Shown piece after piece: positions 1 to 7,175 of a stretch of DNA of 64,000 nucleotides. The translations under genes and the position numbers were made by a program. Positions within the stretch are counted from its first letter, which is position 1. Each line of letters opens with the position of its first letter. The stretch spans positions 1-64,000 of the forward strand of contig CAVVVW010000014.1 in the NCBI GenBank assembly GCA_963751775.1, read 5' to 3'. Below the pieces are notes generated by a model. It was not told where the DNA came from, ran no database searches, and was given only the letters and a program-made list of their open reading frames with translations. Source of the DNA: CADEEN01 sp963751775. Lineage in GTDB: Bacteria > Pseudomonadota > Gammaproteobacteria > Burkholderiales > Burkholderiaceae_C.

Positions 1-215
1 AGGGCTCTGGCGAAGGGCTCGACTTGCGCGACCATGGCATCGTCTGCAGCACAGCCATCGATGTAGAAGAACGGGTCGTCGAACCAGTTCAGCAGTGCCT
101 CGCCCGCCTGTGCGCGGCCGGTCGACCCGGTGCCTGCGAGCATAAGCAACAACGCCGCGGCCGTGGCCGTCGCGACCCCGATGTCACTTCCTGCGCTGGA
201 TGAGGCAAAAGCCAT
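1..215 (-). CDS. Partial possible secreted protein (N-terminal part only)
   Basis: The frame is open from an ATG at 215 to the window edge, about 71 codons. The N-terminus carries a hydrophobic stretch (ATAAALLLMLAG) followed by GRAQA, which resembles a signal peptide with an Ala-X-Ala cleavage site; a short mature part with NWFDDPFFYIDG follows. The chosen start overlaps the end of the neighbouring VOC gene by 32 bases. An ATG at 143 would avoid the overlap but would cut the signal peptide. I do not recognise the family. It could be the next cassette of the array or the neighbouring backbone. Confidence 0.35.
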   Translation of the reverse strand, partial: MAFASSSAGSDIGVATATAAALLLMLAGTGSTGRAQAGEALLNWFDDPFFYIDGCAADDAMVAQVEPFARA

Positions 216-567
216 GGCCGAACGGGTCACTGCAAAACGCCGCCGAGCCATGCTCGGCGTTCTCGAACAGCTGTTCCTGCTTGGCGCCGGCCGCCAGCGC
301 CCTGTCCAGCGCGGCGCGCAGGTCGTCGACATGGAAGTCCAGGTGCACTGGCGTCCAGTGGCGCTCGTAGCGGCGCGTGTCCTTGGCGTGCAAGGCGGGC
401 TTGCTGCCAGGCCGCTTCTCGAGCAGGCAGATCTCGGTGTTGCCGGCCTTCATCACCACCACGCCCGGGACCGGCGCCGACGACTTGGCGAAGCCGAAGG
501 CGGCGGCAAAGAAACGAACACCTTCATCGATGTTCGGCACGTCGATGCTGATGGATACTGAATTCAT
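184..567 (-). CDS. VOC-family (glyoxalase/bleomycin-resistance fold) protein
   Basis: The 127-residue product has the paired beta-alpha-beta-beta-beta layout of the vicinal-oxygen-chelate superfamily. The first half begins SISIDVPNIDEGVRFF and the second half begins HLDFHVDDLRAALDRAL, ending DPFGHGFCLIQ. Family members are metal-dependent lyases, dioxygenases or drug-binding proteins; the substrate cannot be read from the sequence. It ends the visible run of minus-strand cassette-like genes and is one of three VOC proteins in that run. The start has GAGGAACCA just upstream, a reasonable ribosome binding site. Confidence 0.8.
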   Translation of the reverse strand: MNSVSISIDVPNIDEGVRFFAAAFGFAKSSAPVPGVVVMKAGNTEICLLEKRPGSKPALHAKDTRRYERHWTPVHLDFHVDDLRAALDRALAAGAKQEQLFENAEHGSAAFCSDPFGHGFCLIQRRK

Positions 568-596
568 TGGTTCCTCACCGCAGGTATTCGAGCGTT

Positions 597-626
597 CGCA
601 CGCGCGCCGTGCGCCATGGGCTAGGC
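597..626 (-). other. Possible short or degenerate attC site
   Basis: In the minus-strand reading direction the stop codon of the upstream VOC gene lies inside GCCTAGC, and a perfect 6-bp stem (CGCACG/CGTGCG with a 5-base loop, 597-613) follows. The GCCTAR-at-the-stop arrangement recurs after other genes of this run. No clear GTTRRRY partner is visible, so this may be a decayed recombination site or a coincidence. Confidence 0.3.
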
Positions 627-1049
627 GCCTTGCGCCGCCAGCAGCGCGCCGACCGCGTCGTATTCGTAGCTCGTGATCTCGTACGGATTGCCATCCGGGT
701 CCGCGAAGTACATCGACCAGGAGAGTCGATGATCTTCGGTTCGGGCCGCCTTGCCAAGCGCTGCGGCCAGATGCTCGCGCCAGGCCATGAAGCCGCGTGC
801 GGATACGCCCAGCGCGATGGTCGAGCGGCAGGACTGCGCGCTGCGCTCGAACAGCGCCAGGTGAATGCGCCCCGAGGCGTCGGCCAACGTGAGCGGGCCG
901 CCATCGGCCGCCCAGCCCTCGAGGCTCGGCACGCGCGACAGACCCAGCACGCGCGCATACCAGACCTCGGCGGCGGCCCGATCGGTGACGAAGACGTGGA
1001 TGTGATCGATGCCCTCCAGCGAGGGCGCGTTGTCTGTGGTGCCTGGCAT
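621..1049 (-). CDS. VOC-family protein
   Basis: This 142-residue glyoxalase-fold protein starts MPGTTDNAPSLEGIDHIHVF, using the ATG preceded by GGAGGGTCGGGT. An upstream extension is possible but lacks family similarity. The two VOC halves are visible: GIDHIHVFVTDRAAAEVWY, and MYFADPDGNPYEITSYEY, the latter containing the common DPDGNPxE metal-site motif. The substrate is unknown. The stop codon lies in a GCCTAGC motif like those of other genes in the array. Confidence 0.8.
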   Translation of the reverse strand: MPGTTDNAPSLEGIDHIHVFVTDRAAAEVWYARVLGLSRVPSLEGWAADGGPLTLADASGRIHLALFERSAQSCRSTIALGVSARGFMAWREHLAAALGKAARTEDHRLSWSMYFADPDGNPYEITSYEYDAVGALLAAQGA

Positions 1050-1126
1050 ACCCGACCCTCCGCGGCTACAGCGCACCGTCGCAAGCACTATCGACATGCA
1101 TGCGCGGACCTCCCGATGCAGGTGAC

Positions 1127-1528
1127 TCAAAGGTGCGCGCAGTGTGCCGGCGTCTCGGCCCACCGATCGTGCATGCCGTCGACGTAAGTGATAGGCACCT
1201 TGGACAGCTCCTCCTCGGTGACGCCCTCGAGGCAGCCGACGTTGACACCGATCATCTTTCCGATCGGGGTCTCGTTGCCGACGCCGAACGCCCGCACGCC
1301 GCAATGCTTGCAGAAGAAGTGCTGGTTCTTCCGCGTGTTGAACACGTACTCGGTGAGGTCCTGTGCCCCCGAAAGCAGTCGAAACCCCTCCGGCCGGGCG
1401 ACCGCAGGCCAGAAGCGATTGCGCCTGCAGATCGAGCAGTTGCATCGGTACGTGGGCTGCGCGAGGTCGAGATCGGCTTCGAACCGGACCGCGCCGCAGT
1501 GGCAACTTCCGCTGTAGGTCTTCAACAT
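1127..1528 (-). CDS. GFA-family zinc-binding protein
   Basis: The 133-residue product has the cysteine signature of the glutathione-dependent formaldehyde-activating (GFA/CENP-V) family: GSCHCGAV near the N-terminus (Cys9 and Cys11), CNCSICRR around residue 33, and FFCKHCGVRAFG around residue 72. The family binds structural and catalytic zinc, and some members accelerate S-hydroxymethylglutathione formation; this assignment is by family only. A second GFA gene lies directly upstream, suggesting an old duplication or two related cassettes. The start at MLKTYSGSCHCG matches the usual length of about 130 residues. Confidence 0.82.
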   Translation of the reverse strand: MLKTYSGSCHCGAVRFEADLDLAQPTYRCNCSICRRNRFWPAVARPEGFRLLSGAQDLTEYVFNTRKNQHFFCKHCGVRAFGVGNETPIGKMIGVNVGCLEGVTEEELSKVPITYVDGMHDRWAETPAHCAHL

Positions 1529-1581
1529 GCTGCAATGCTCCCAACTGCAAACAAATGGGCTCGCGCGGCCAGGGCCCACCT

Positions 1582-1980
1582 TCAAGACCGGTTGCCGCCG
1601 GCGGTGGGCGGCATTGTCATCTCGCCAACGTACTTCCAGGTGTCGGCACCGTCGAACAGGCGAATGCGAAACGGGCCCAGCAAAGCGGGCTCGAACAACC
1701 TGACGTTGACTTCGACCTTGCTCTGCGGCGTCGGGTTCGCCGGATCGACGTGGGTCGTGCAGCCGCAGGTGCGGCAACGCACGAAGCGCCTGGTCCCTTG
1801 ACCCCAAACGTAGGTCTCGGTTGCGCCAGCCGGGAATTCGATGCGCACTTCGTCGATCGAGTAGAAGGCCCATAGCGCACCCAGCCGCCGGCAGATCGTG
1901 CAATTGCAGTTCGTGACCGTCGCGGGCGCATGCGGTATCTCGATCCGGACCGCGCCGCAGTGACAGCTTGCCGATATCAC
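1582..1980 (-). CDS. GFA-family zinc-binding protein (second copy)
   Basis: This is a 132-residue relative of the neighbouring GFA protein, with SASCHCGAV, NCNCTICRR and VRCRTCGCTTH cysteine clusters in the same order. I prefer the GTG start at 1980 because GAAGG sits about 6 bases upstream and it leaves the preceding membrane-protein gene (stop at 1991) intact; an in-frame ATG at 2037 would overlap that gene. Only 11 bases separate the two genes, so they probably share a transcript. Function is by family only. Confidence 0.8.
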   Translation of the reverse strand: MISASCHCGAVRIEIPHAPATVTNCNCTICRRLGALWAFYSIDEVRIEFPAGATETYVWGQGTRRFVRCRTCGCTTHVDPANPTPQSKVEVNVRLFEPALLGPFRIRLFDGADTWKYVGEMTMPPTAGGNRS

Positions 1981-1990
1981 GGGTACACCT

Positions 1991-2641
1991 TCATCGGTGG
2001 TCGCCCTGGGCGCATCGCGAATACCTCGTGAAGCCATCCTTGCTCAGGACGTCGATCGTGTCGGCGTCGATCACCTTGTAGTTCGGGTCGTCGACGATGC
2101 TCGTATCGGGCCGGTAGGTCCCGGGCTTGAAGCAACCGCCGGGCCCGCAGAACGACACGGCGTAGGTGTTCGCCGCGCCCGACGGTTCGACGATGAGGCC
2201 GAAGTTCTGCGCACATTGGGTCTTCCAGAAGCCGGTGAATGGAAAGGCCGGATCGGCCTTGAGCGTGCCGGCGGCGCTTGCACTCGTCCGGGACGGGTCG
2301 TTGTTATCGACCGCCATCATGTCGACCACGAAAACCAGTTGGGCCACGAGCATGGCCAGCATCAGCAGCGAAGACAGCCGTGCAAGAAGCGCCCACAGCC
2401 GCGGGCCGCGGTAGCGCCCGGCGCTGCGCCACACACCAACCGTCGCCAGCATCTGGTAGCCGCAGGCGACGGTCGCGACGCCGACGGCAATGTACACAAA
2501 CGCGGTGGCCGCCCCGCTGCCCACCGACAACAGGAAGTTGGGCAGCACGAACATGGCCACGACGAGCACGGCGACACTGGCGATCCAGAACGCCACGGGC
2601 AGCGAGAGGTCGCCGTTCCACAGTCGCCGCATCGTGTGCAT
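1991..2641 (-). CDS. Unknown membrane protein with a C-terminal soluble domain
   Basis: The 216-residue protein has about three or four hydrophobic segments in its first 120 residues (for example VAVLVVAMFVLPNFLLSVG, and LLMLAMLVAQLVFVVDMMA near residue 95). A polar C-terminal half of about 95 residues carries several cysteines (KTQCAQNFG, FCGPGGCFKPG, RYSRCAQ). The tail may lie outside the membrane and contain disulfides. I do not recognise the family. It sits immediately upstream of a GFA gene with an 11-base gap. Confidence 0.6.
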   Translation of the reverse strand: MHTMRRLWNGDLSLPVAFWIASVAVLVVAMFVLPNFLLSVGSGAATAFVYIAVGVATVACGYQMLATVGVWRSAGRYRGPRLWALLARLSSLLMLAMLVAQLVFVVDMMAVDNNDPSRTSASAAGTLKADPAFPFTGFWKTQCAQNFGLIVEPSGAANTYAVSFCGPGGCFKPGTYRPDTSIVDDPNYKVIDADTIDVLSKDGFTRYSRCAQGDHR

Positions 2642-2699
2642 CGGGTGACTCGGTCAAAGCGCGGCTGATGTACCCGCCGTATGGGATGTGAACCCGACG

Positions 2700-3185
2700 C
2701 TACGGTGCGCCCGCCGGCCCGAGCGGCTTGAACAGGTTGATATTGGTCGGCTCATAGCCCAGCTTGGCGTAAAGCGCCCGGGCGCCCGCGTTGTGGCCGA
2801 AGACATGCAGCGAAATCCCGGCCAGGCCCAGCCTTCGCACCTCGTCCTCCAGCGCGAGGAATGCACGCATGGCGTGTCCTTCACGCTGGCGCTCGGGCCT
2901 GACGCTGACGTCGTACACGTATGCGATGCGCGCATTGAACTTCGTCGTCACGGCGAACCAGAGCATGCCGACGGCAACGGACTGGGGATCGACGATGGAA
3001 AAGAAATGGTTGTCCGGTGTCTCGAGACCTTGCGGGAGCAATTGATCATTCTCGCGCCGCGATTGTTCGAGCGACTCTGCTTCCGACCATTGGCCCGAGG
3101 CGACCTTGTCCGCGGCGTACGCCGGAATCGACTCCGCGAGCCAATCGGCGTACTCGGATGGCGTCATCGCGCGCAGTGCCGTCAT
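2700..3185 (-). CDS. GNAT-family N-acetyltransferase
   Basis: This 161-residue protein has the GNAT core: a VGMLWFAV beta strand, then AYVYDVSVRPERQREGHAMR, where the Q/RxxGxG/A-type acetyl-CoA loop appears as RQREGHA at about residue 99. HVFGHNAGARALYAKLGYE, the usual C-terminal motif in which N and Y line the active site, follows near residue 125. The acceptor substrate is not predictable. GNAT genes are among the commonest integron cassettes, which fits the setting. Confidence 0.85.
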   Translation of the reverse strand: MTALRAMTPSEYADWLAESIPAYAADKVASGQWSEAESLEQSRRENDQLLPQGLETPDNHFFSIVDPQSVAVGMLWFAVTTKFNARIAYVYDVSVRPERQREGHAMRAFLALEDEVRRLGLAGISLHVFGHNAGARALYAKLGYEPTNINLFKPLGPAGAP

Positions 3186-3291
3186 GGGTGTTCTTCGAGT
3201 GCTCGACGATTGATGCGGACGTACGGACGCGCCGTCACCTGGCTTTCGCTCTCGATGGCGATCAGGAAGCCAAACCAGCCCCTGGCTTGCC

Positions 3292-3588
3292 TCACTGCTT
3301 CATGCCCACGAGCCACTGTCGAACCGCCGCCCTGAGCAGGCCCGACTGGACGGCCGGATCCGCATTCGCGAAGGCGGTGATCTCTGCCTCGCTCAGCCCC
3401 TCGGCGGGAATCATCATGCCGCCGGCATGCTCGTCCAGGAACGGGCCACCGAGGGCCAGCTTGCCCTGGCTGAGCCACTGGCGAAAGTGGGCGATGTGAT
3501 CCTGGATGCCTTCCTGCTCGAAGATCGGCAGCCCATGCTTCCAGCGCGGGCCCGGCGCGTGAACGATGACGTGGCGGATGTCTCTCAT
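3292..3588 (-). CDS. YCII-domain protein
   Basis: The 98-residue product begins MRDIRHVIVHAPGPRWK and contains HIAHFRQWLSQGKLALGGPF, the characteristic YCII-fold segment with its conserved His and Gly residues. The fold resembles dimeric ferredoxin-like enzymes; no reaction can be assigned. A strong GGAGG lies just before the ATG. Its start overlaps the stop codon of the upstream membrane-protein gene by ATGA, so the two are translationally coupled and probably travelled together. Confidence 0.75.
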   Translation of the reverse strand: MRDIRHVIVHAPGPRWKHGLPIFEQEGIQDHIAHFRQWLSQGKLALGGPFLDEHAGGMMIPAEGLSEAEITAFANADPAVQSGLLRAAVRQWLVGMKQ

Positions 3589-4034
3589 GGGGCCTCCTTC
3601 ATTCGTGTGTCCTTGCTCGTTTGTCTCAAACGGGTACCCATCCAATGACCCAACCACGCCATCGGCAGGTAAGCGGCCAGCAGGTCGACTGCGATGAACC
3701 AGGCAGGGGCGGGGATCATGAGACTTGCCGCCACGCCACCACAAAGAAAGACGGCGCCGATCACGTAAGCCAAAGGCGCCTTGTGGGTGGCTGCGATGAG
3801 GTGCGCGGCGTGCGCGCCAGCCAGCGTGCCGAGTGCATGCGCCAGGAACGGCATCACGAAGTGCCGCGGTTCGAACAGGTGCATCGCCTTGCGCAGGCTT
3901 TCGGCATTGTTCACATCGACGCCCGCCGGCGCAGGAATGAGCGATGGGCCGAGGGTGATGAGTGCCATGTTGACGGCGCCGCCGACGGCGATCCCCGCAA
4001 AGACGGCGAGCACGTTTCGCAACAGCGCGGGCAT
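3585..4034 (-). CDS. Small integral membrane protein, unknown family
   Basis: The 149-residue protein has about four predicted membrane spans: residues 4-25 (LLRNVLAVFAGIAVGGAVNM), about 65-85, about 92-110 and about 115-135. I chose the ATG of MPALLRN because AGGAG lies 8 bases upstream; an ATG eight codons further out is possible. It overlaps the YCII gene by four bases. A conserved-looking loop, FEPRHFVMPFLAHALGTLAG, lies between spans 1 and 2. The function is unknown. Confidence 0.65.
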   Translation of the reverse strand: MPALLRNVLAVFAGIAVGGAVNMALITLGPSLIPAPAGVDVNNAESLRKAMHLFEPRHFVMPFLAHALGTLAGAHAAHLIAATHKAPLAYVIGAVFLCGGVAASLMIPAPAWFIAVDLLAAYLPMAWLGHWMGTRLRQTSKDTRMKEAP

Positions 4035-4045
4035 CGGCGACTCTC

Positions 4046-4237
4046 CTAATAGGCGCAAGCTTGCACGTCAGCCCGCTGGCAGGGTCGGACGCTTGCCACC
4101 GCTCTTTGCGTGGCACCGCCTTTGCAGCCAACGAGCCGGAACTTCGGCCGCATCACGTCCTGCACGTCCTGCACTTCCGGCGCGAACGCGGCAATGTATT
4201 CGTCGATCGTCGCTGCGGCCGGACGCCTGGTTGCCAT
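4046..4237 (-). pseudogene. Truncated DUF1801-family gene
   Basis: The first 26 residues (MATRRPAAATIDEYIAAFAP and on) match the N-terminus of DUF1801/YdhG-like proteins, which are normally about 110-140 residues long. After residue 26 the similarity stops, and the remaining 37 codons (PKFRLVGCKGGATQR and on) have no family character. Shifting frame does not restore the domain, so a deletion or recombination event, not a one-base error, probably removed most of the gene. It lies between the DJ-1-like gene and a small membrane-protein gene. Confidence 0.5.
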
Positions 4238-4283
4238 GGTGTCTTGGTGGACGATCGCAGCGCGTCAAGTGTCGCGGATGCCG

Positions 4284-4883
4284 CTATGGCAGATAGGGCG
4301 CGATGTTCTTCATGGCAAGCGTTACGTACGCCTCCTTCTCGCCGACAGGCGCCACATAGTGCAGAGCCTGCCTGGCTGCCTCCGGGCCTTCGGTGCGCGC
4401 GATGATCCACGCCGCGAGATAGGGGGACGCAAAGCATCCGCCAGCGGTGGCAATGTTTCCTCGCGCGAAGAACGGCTGGTTCAAGACCTCGACCCCGGCC
4501 TCGAGAACCCATGGCTTGGTCGTCAGATCGGTACAGGCGGGCAGCGCGCCCAGTATCCCGAGCTTCGCCAGAACCAGAGTGCCTGAACATTGGGCGGCGA
4601 TGAGTTGGCGCGCGGGGTCGAGCCGCAGTTGTGCCATCAACGCGGCGTCGTTCACAACCTCGCGCGTCTTGATGCCGCTGCCGACGATGACCGCATCGGC
4701 GGCCCGGGCCTCGGCCAATGTGGACTGGGCATGCACCGTGACGCCGTTCATCGACGTGACGGACGGTTCCGGACAGCAGATCGTCACTCGCCAGTTCGGT
4801 TTCTTGATGCGATTGAGCAGGCCGAGCGCGATGAACGAGTCGAGCTCGTTGAAGCCCTGGAAGGTGAGGATGGCGATGTGCAT
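4284..4883 (-). CDS. DJ-1/PfpI-family protein
   Basis: The 199-residue protein starts MHIAILTFQGFNELDSFIAL and has the DJ-1/PfpI nucleophile elbow AAQCSGTLVLAKLGIL with Cys99. An acidic residue near the N-terminus (Glu13 region), as used to activate the cysteine, is present. FASPYLAAWIIARTEGPEAA near the C-terminus is typical of the isonitrile-hydratase/AraC-sensor-like branch. The reaction is uncertain: candidates are a small-molecule hydratase, a deglycase-like enzyme or an amidotransferase-like enzyme. The length is normal and the frame intact. Confidence 0.8.
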   Translation of the reverse strand: MHIAILTFQGFNELDSFIALGLLNRIKKPNWRVTICCPEPSVTSMNGVTVHAQSTLAEARAADAVIVGSGIKTREVVNDAALMAQLRLDPARQLIAAQCSGTLVLAKLGILGALPACTDLTTKPWVLEAGVEVLNQPFFARGNIATAGGCFASPYLAAWIIARTEGPEAARQALHYVAPVGEKEAYVTLAMKNIAPYLP

Positions 4884-4902
4884 ATCGCGATTGTGCCGTG
4901 CC

Positions 4903-4966
4903 GTCTACATGGCAGCGCGAGCATCGGCCATTGGAATGGTGGCCCGACGCTTGTCCCGCACTAGGC
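4903..4966 (-). other. Probable attC recombination site
   Basis: Reading the minus strand, GCCTAGT overlaps the stop codon of the upstream VOC gene. A stem follows, in which GCGTCGGGCCA pairs with TGGCCGATGC leaving one extra G unpaired, and a GTAGAC box closes the 64-base element shortly before the DJ-1-like gene. A core overlapping the stop, an imperfect hairpin with an extrahelical base and a closing box are the established features of integron attC sites. The closing box lacks one T of GTTAGAC. Confidence 0.5.
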
Positions 4967-5335
4967 CTCGGGCGCGTGGCAGACCGCTTCGATGTTGTGC
5001 CCGTCCGGACCGATGACGAAAGCTGCGTAGTAGTTGGCGTGATAGTGCGGGCGCAGGCCGGGCGCACCATTGTCTTTGCCGCCCGCCGCCAGCGCCGCGC
5101 GATAGAAAGCTTCGACTTGCCGGCGACTCTCGGCCGCGAACGCCAGGTGAAGAGGCGCCGGCTTCTCATCGGCTTGGTACAAGCACAACGAAGCTGGCCC
5201 CTTGGCAATGAGCTCGACACCGTAGGTTGGCGGACCCTCCGCGGCGACAACGACGCCGAGCGGTTCGAGTGCCTTCAAGAAGAACGCCTTGCTCGCTGCA
5301 TAGTCGCTGACTCCGAACTTGACGTGGTCAAACAT
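4961..5335 (-). CDS. VOC-family protein
   Basis: The 124-residue protein begins MFDHVKFGVSDYAASKAFFL and ends FVIGPDGHNIEAVCH. This is the pattern of short, stand-alone VOC proteins often annotated as glyoxalase or extradiol-dioxygenase relatives: HVKFGVSD supplies the first metal ligand, and the PDGxNIEAVCH block supplies the last Glu and His. AGGAGTACGC precedes the start. Its stop sits in a GCCTAGT motif at the edge of an attC-like site. The substrate is unknown. Confidence 0.82.
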   Translation of the reverse strand: MFDHVKFGVSDYAASKAFFLKALEPLGVVVAAEGPPTYGVELIAKGPASLCLYQADEKPAPLHLAFAAESRRQVEAFYRAALAAGGKDNGAPGLRPHYHANYYAAFVIGPDGHNIEAVCHAPEA

Positions 5336-5363
5336 GCGTACTCCTGGAGCGAAGGTTCAGGCA

Positions 5364-5612
5364 TCAGGCTTCGTCCTTCGGTGCGGGATTGGCCCGAAGC
5401 TTGAAGGCGAGGACGAGAAGTGCAATGCCGGCCATGAAGAGCACAAGCCCGGGCAGCGTGATGTCGATATGAACCTTGATGTCGCCAACGCCTGCCGGGC
5501 GCTCGACCCGCACCGCGCTGTAGCCACTCACCGCCAGACACACGATCGCGCCAATGGAGGCAGTGAGTGTGGACAGACGCCAACGGTGCAAGCGGGTTTG
5601 ATCCATGGGCAC
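5364..5612 (-). CDS. Small two-span membrane protein, unknown
   Basis: The 82-residue product has two hydrophobic segments (about residues 14-32 and 50-68) and a short basic or polar end. The start is GTG (reading V/M-P-M-D), with an ATG two codons later as an alternative. It begins immediately after a GTTAGAC box on the same strand, as the first gene of a cassette would. No family is recognised. The start of the next gene (VOC) follows its stop by 28 bases. Confidence 0.55.
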   Translation of the reverse strand: MPMDQTRLHRWRLSTLTASIGAIVCLAVSGYSAVRVERPAGVGDIKVHIDITLPGLVLFMAGIALLVLAFKLRANPAPKDEA

Positions 5613-5616
5613 TGAT

Positions 5617-5700
5617 GTCTAACGGTTGACACGAGGTGCGGGCGACAGCTGGTGGAGCAAGCAGTTGCACGTCCCCTCGATGGAACGGCCAGGGCTAGGC
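5617..5700 (-). other. Probable attC recombination site
   Basis: On the minus strand the element opens with GCCTAGC right after the TGA of the phosphatase-like gene and closes with GTTAGAC, an exact match to the GTTRRRY consensus. It is preceded by GTCAACC as the inner box. Between them lies an imperfect stem that includes CGAGG/CCTCG. The length of 84 bases falls in the normal attC range. The next gene starts about 5 bases downstream. This is one of the clearest sites in the array. Confidence 0.6.
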
Positions 5701-6258
5701 TCAGTACGGCTCAAACGGAATATCCGCCTTTCGGAGCTGGGACACCAGCAGGCTCTTCCATGGGCCCTGCGGCGACCAGACTTGTGCGACCGATTCATAG
5801 GCTTGCTCCGGCTTCTCGCGACCGACGATGACGCGGTACAGGAACGTCATGCTAGAGGCGCGCATGTTGACCTGGCAATGGACGAGGACCTTGCGATCGC
5901 GAAGTCTGTCCATGGCGGCGACGAACGACTGGAAGTCGGTCTCCGTCGGATCTCCGAACTTGATCGGGATGTTCGTGAACTCAAGACCTTGCTTGCGAAC
6001 GATGTCTGCTTCACCCGCAATGGCATCTGGCACCGTGGGTGGCGCCAGGTAGATGACTGCCTGAAACCCCTGTGCTGCGAGACCAGAGAGTGCCTCCGCC
6101 GTCGGTTGACCCGACGTGACCAGCCGTGGCGATATGGACACGACGTTCGGTGCGTCGAGGACTTGACCGGCCGCGAGCGCACTCCCACACAAAGCAAGCG
6201 CGGTGACAAGCGCGAGCGCTGCCGCGGCGTGCCTATGGATGTGTGCAGCGATGCGCAT
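5701..6258 (-). CDS. Secreted protein-tyrosine-phosphatase-like protein
   Basis: The 185-residue protein has a signal peptide: a basic N-terminus, a hydrophobic core at residues 11-25, and an ALA-A cleavage region near residue 30. Its domain belongs to the dual-specificity phosphatase-like group (ISPRLVTSGQPTAEALSGLA opening). The loop VHCQVNMRAS places Cys128 and Arg133 with four residues between them, one fewer than the classical CX5R, as in DUF442/BLH-like relatives. It is likely periplasmic. The substrate is unknown. Confidence 0.7.
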   Translation of the reverse strand: MRIAAHIHRHAAAALALVTALALCGSALAAGQVLDAPNVVSISPRLVTSGQPTAEALSGLAAQGFQAVIYLAPPTVPDAIAGEADIVRKQGLEFTNIPIKFGDPTETDFQSFVAAMDRLRDRKVLVHCQVNMRASSMTFLYRVIVGREKPEQAYESVAQVWSPQGPWKSLLVSQLRKADIPFEPY

Positions 6259-6281
6259 CCCGTGGGCCCCAAGGCTTCAAC

Positions 6282-6698
6282 TTACGCCCGGCGAAGATTC
6301 GCATCGGGAACACGCCGCGACAGCCACAGAAGATAGGTGCCGACGACCGCATCGACCACGAAGCAGAACACGGGATACCAAACCGGAACGCCAGTGTTTG
6401 TGATGAGCTGGCTGTGTACCAGGTCGTACAGCCCGTGCAGCAGCCAGAATGCGCCGACCACGACGGCCGACTGGCGGACGCTGACAAAAGCGAAGACAAG
6501 GCCGGCAACGACGTACGGCGCGCCGTAGATCATCTCCTTGACGCCCACGGCCGGCTCGCCTGCCTGCAAAGCGAAGAACGCGTAGAGGCCAGGCAGCGTG
6601 AGCAGGCCCAACGCATACAACCAACGTTCGCCACGAATGAATCGCGCGGTCACGATCGTGAGAACACCAACCGCCGCACCGATAAGTGCCTCGATCAC
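6282..6698 (-). CDS. Membrane protein, unknown (about four spans)
   Basis: The 138-residue protein starts at a GTG (VIEALIGAAVGVLTIVTARF), with GAGGAG seven bases upstream. It has about four hydrophobic segments around residues 2-20, 30-46, 58-75 and 110-128. The GTG overlaps the TGA of the upstream DUF2784 gene as GTGA, so the two proteins are translationally coupled. A loop motif, FWLLHGLYDLVHSQLI, carries His and Asp residues. The function is unknown. Confidence 0.6.
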   Translation of the reverse strand: MIEALIGAAVGVLTIVTARFIRGERWLYALGLLTLPGLYAFFALQAGEPAVGVKEMIYGAPYVVAGLVFAFVSVRQSAVVVGAFWLLHGLYDLVHSQLITNTGVPVWYPVFCFVVDAVVGTYLLWLSRRVPDANLRRA

Positions 6699-7147
6699 AG
6701 CTCGCTCCTCTCTGTAGACGCATGACGTTGGGGCTGAGGGGCTGGCGCCGGGAGTTCGCTTGGCCCGCGGCGCGGCGGGAAGCGCCACCAAACGAACAGC
6801 ACCAACACTGCAAACGCGGAGTAGCCCACGGTGAAGACCCAGACCGGCGCCTCGTAGTAAATGAGCCTTTGGAGCCAGTGCTCGATGAAGCTCTTCTCGT
6901 ACGCAGCGGCGCCTGCTTGAACGCGGAGCCAGGATTCCAGAGTCGTGAGCGGACAGAACTGCCCCAACCAGACCTGAAGGACGACAACGGCAATGGCTGC
7001 CAGATGCGCCGACCGGAACCACAACTGGTTGGCCCAGCGCCAGTGCAACCAGTTTCCTGCCACAACGACGACAAGGCCGCCAACAACGAAGAGCACGACG
7101 CCGAAGTGGAAGACGAGCACTGCATCCGCCAGAAGCTGGTAGGGCAC
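6695..7147 (-). CDS. DUF2784-family membrane protein
   Basis: From the GTG at 7147 the 150-residue protein reads VPYQLLADAVLVFHFGVVLF, then WLHWRWANQLWFRSAHLAAI and QVWLGQFCPLTTLESWLR. These are the conserved blocks of DUF2784, a small four-span family with conserved His, Cys and Trp residues and no known function. Extending upstream would add 42 residues with no family similarity that overlap the preceding gene. A four-base overlap couples it to the next membrane-protein gene. Confidence 0.75.
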   Translation of the reverse strand: MPYQLLADAVLVFHFGVVLFVVGGLVVVVAGNWLHWRWANQLWFRSAHLAAIAVVVLQVWLGQFCPLTTLESWLRVQAGAAAYEKSFIEHWLQRLIYYEAPVWVFTVGYSAFAVLVLFVWWRFPPRRGPSELPAPAPQPQRHASTERSEL

Positions 7148-7175
7148 GAGTGGAGTCCTCGCGTCGAACCAGGCG

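Noticed and set aside
3186..3291. Extra small gene between the GNAT and YCII genes
   Set aside because: A short minus-strand frame reads WFGFLIAIESESQVTARPYV, but it has no start of its own and no recognisable domain in 106 bases.
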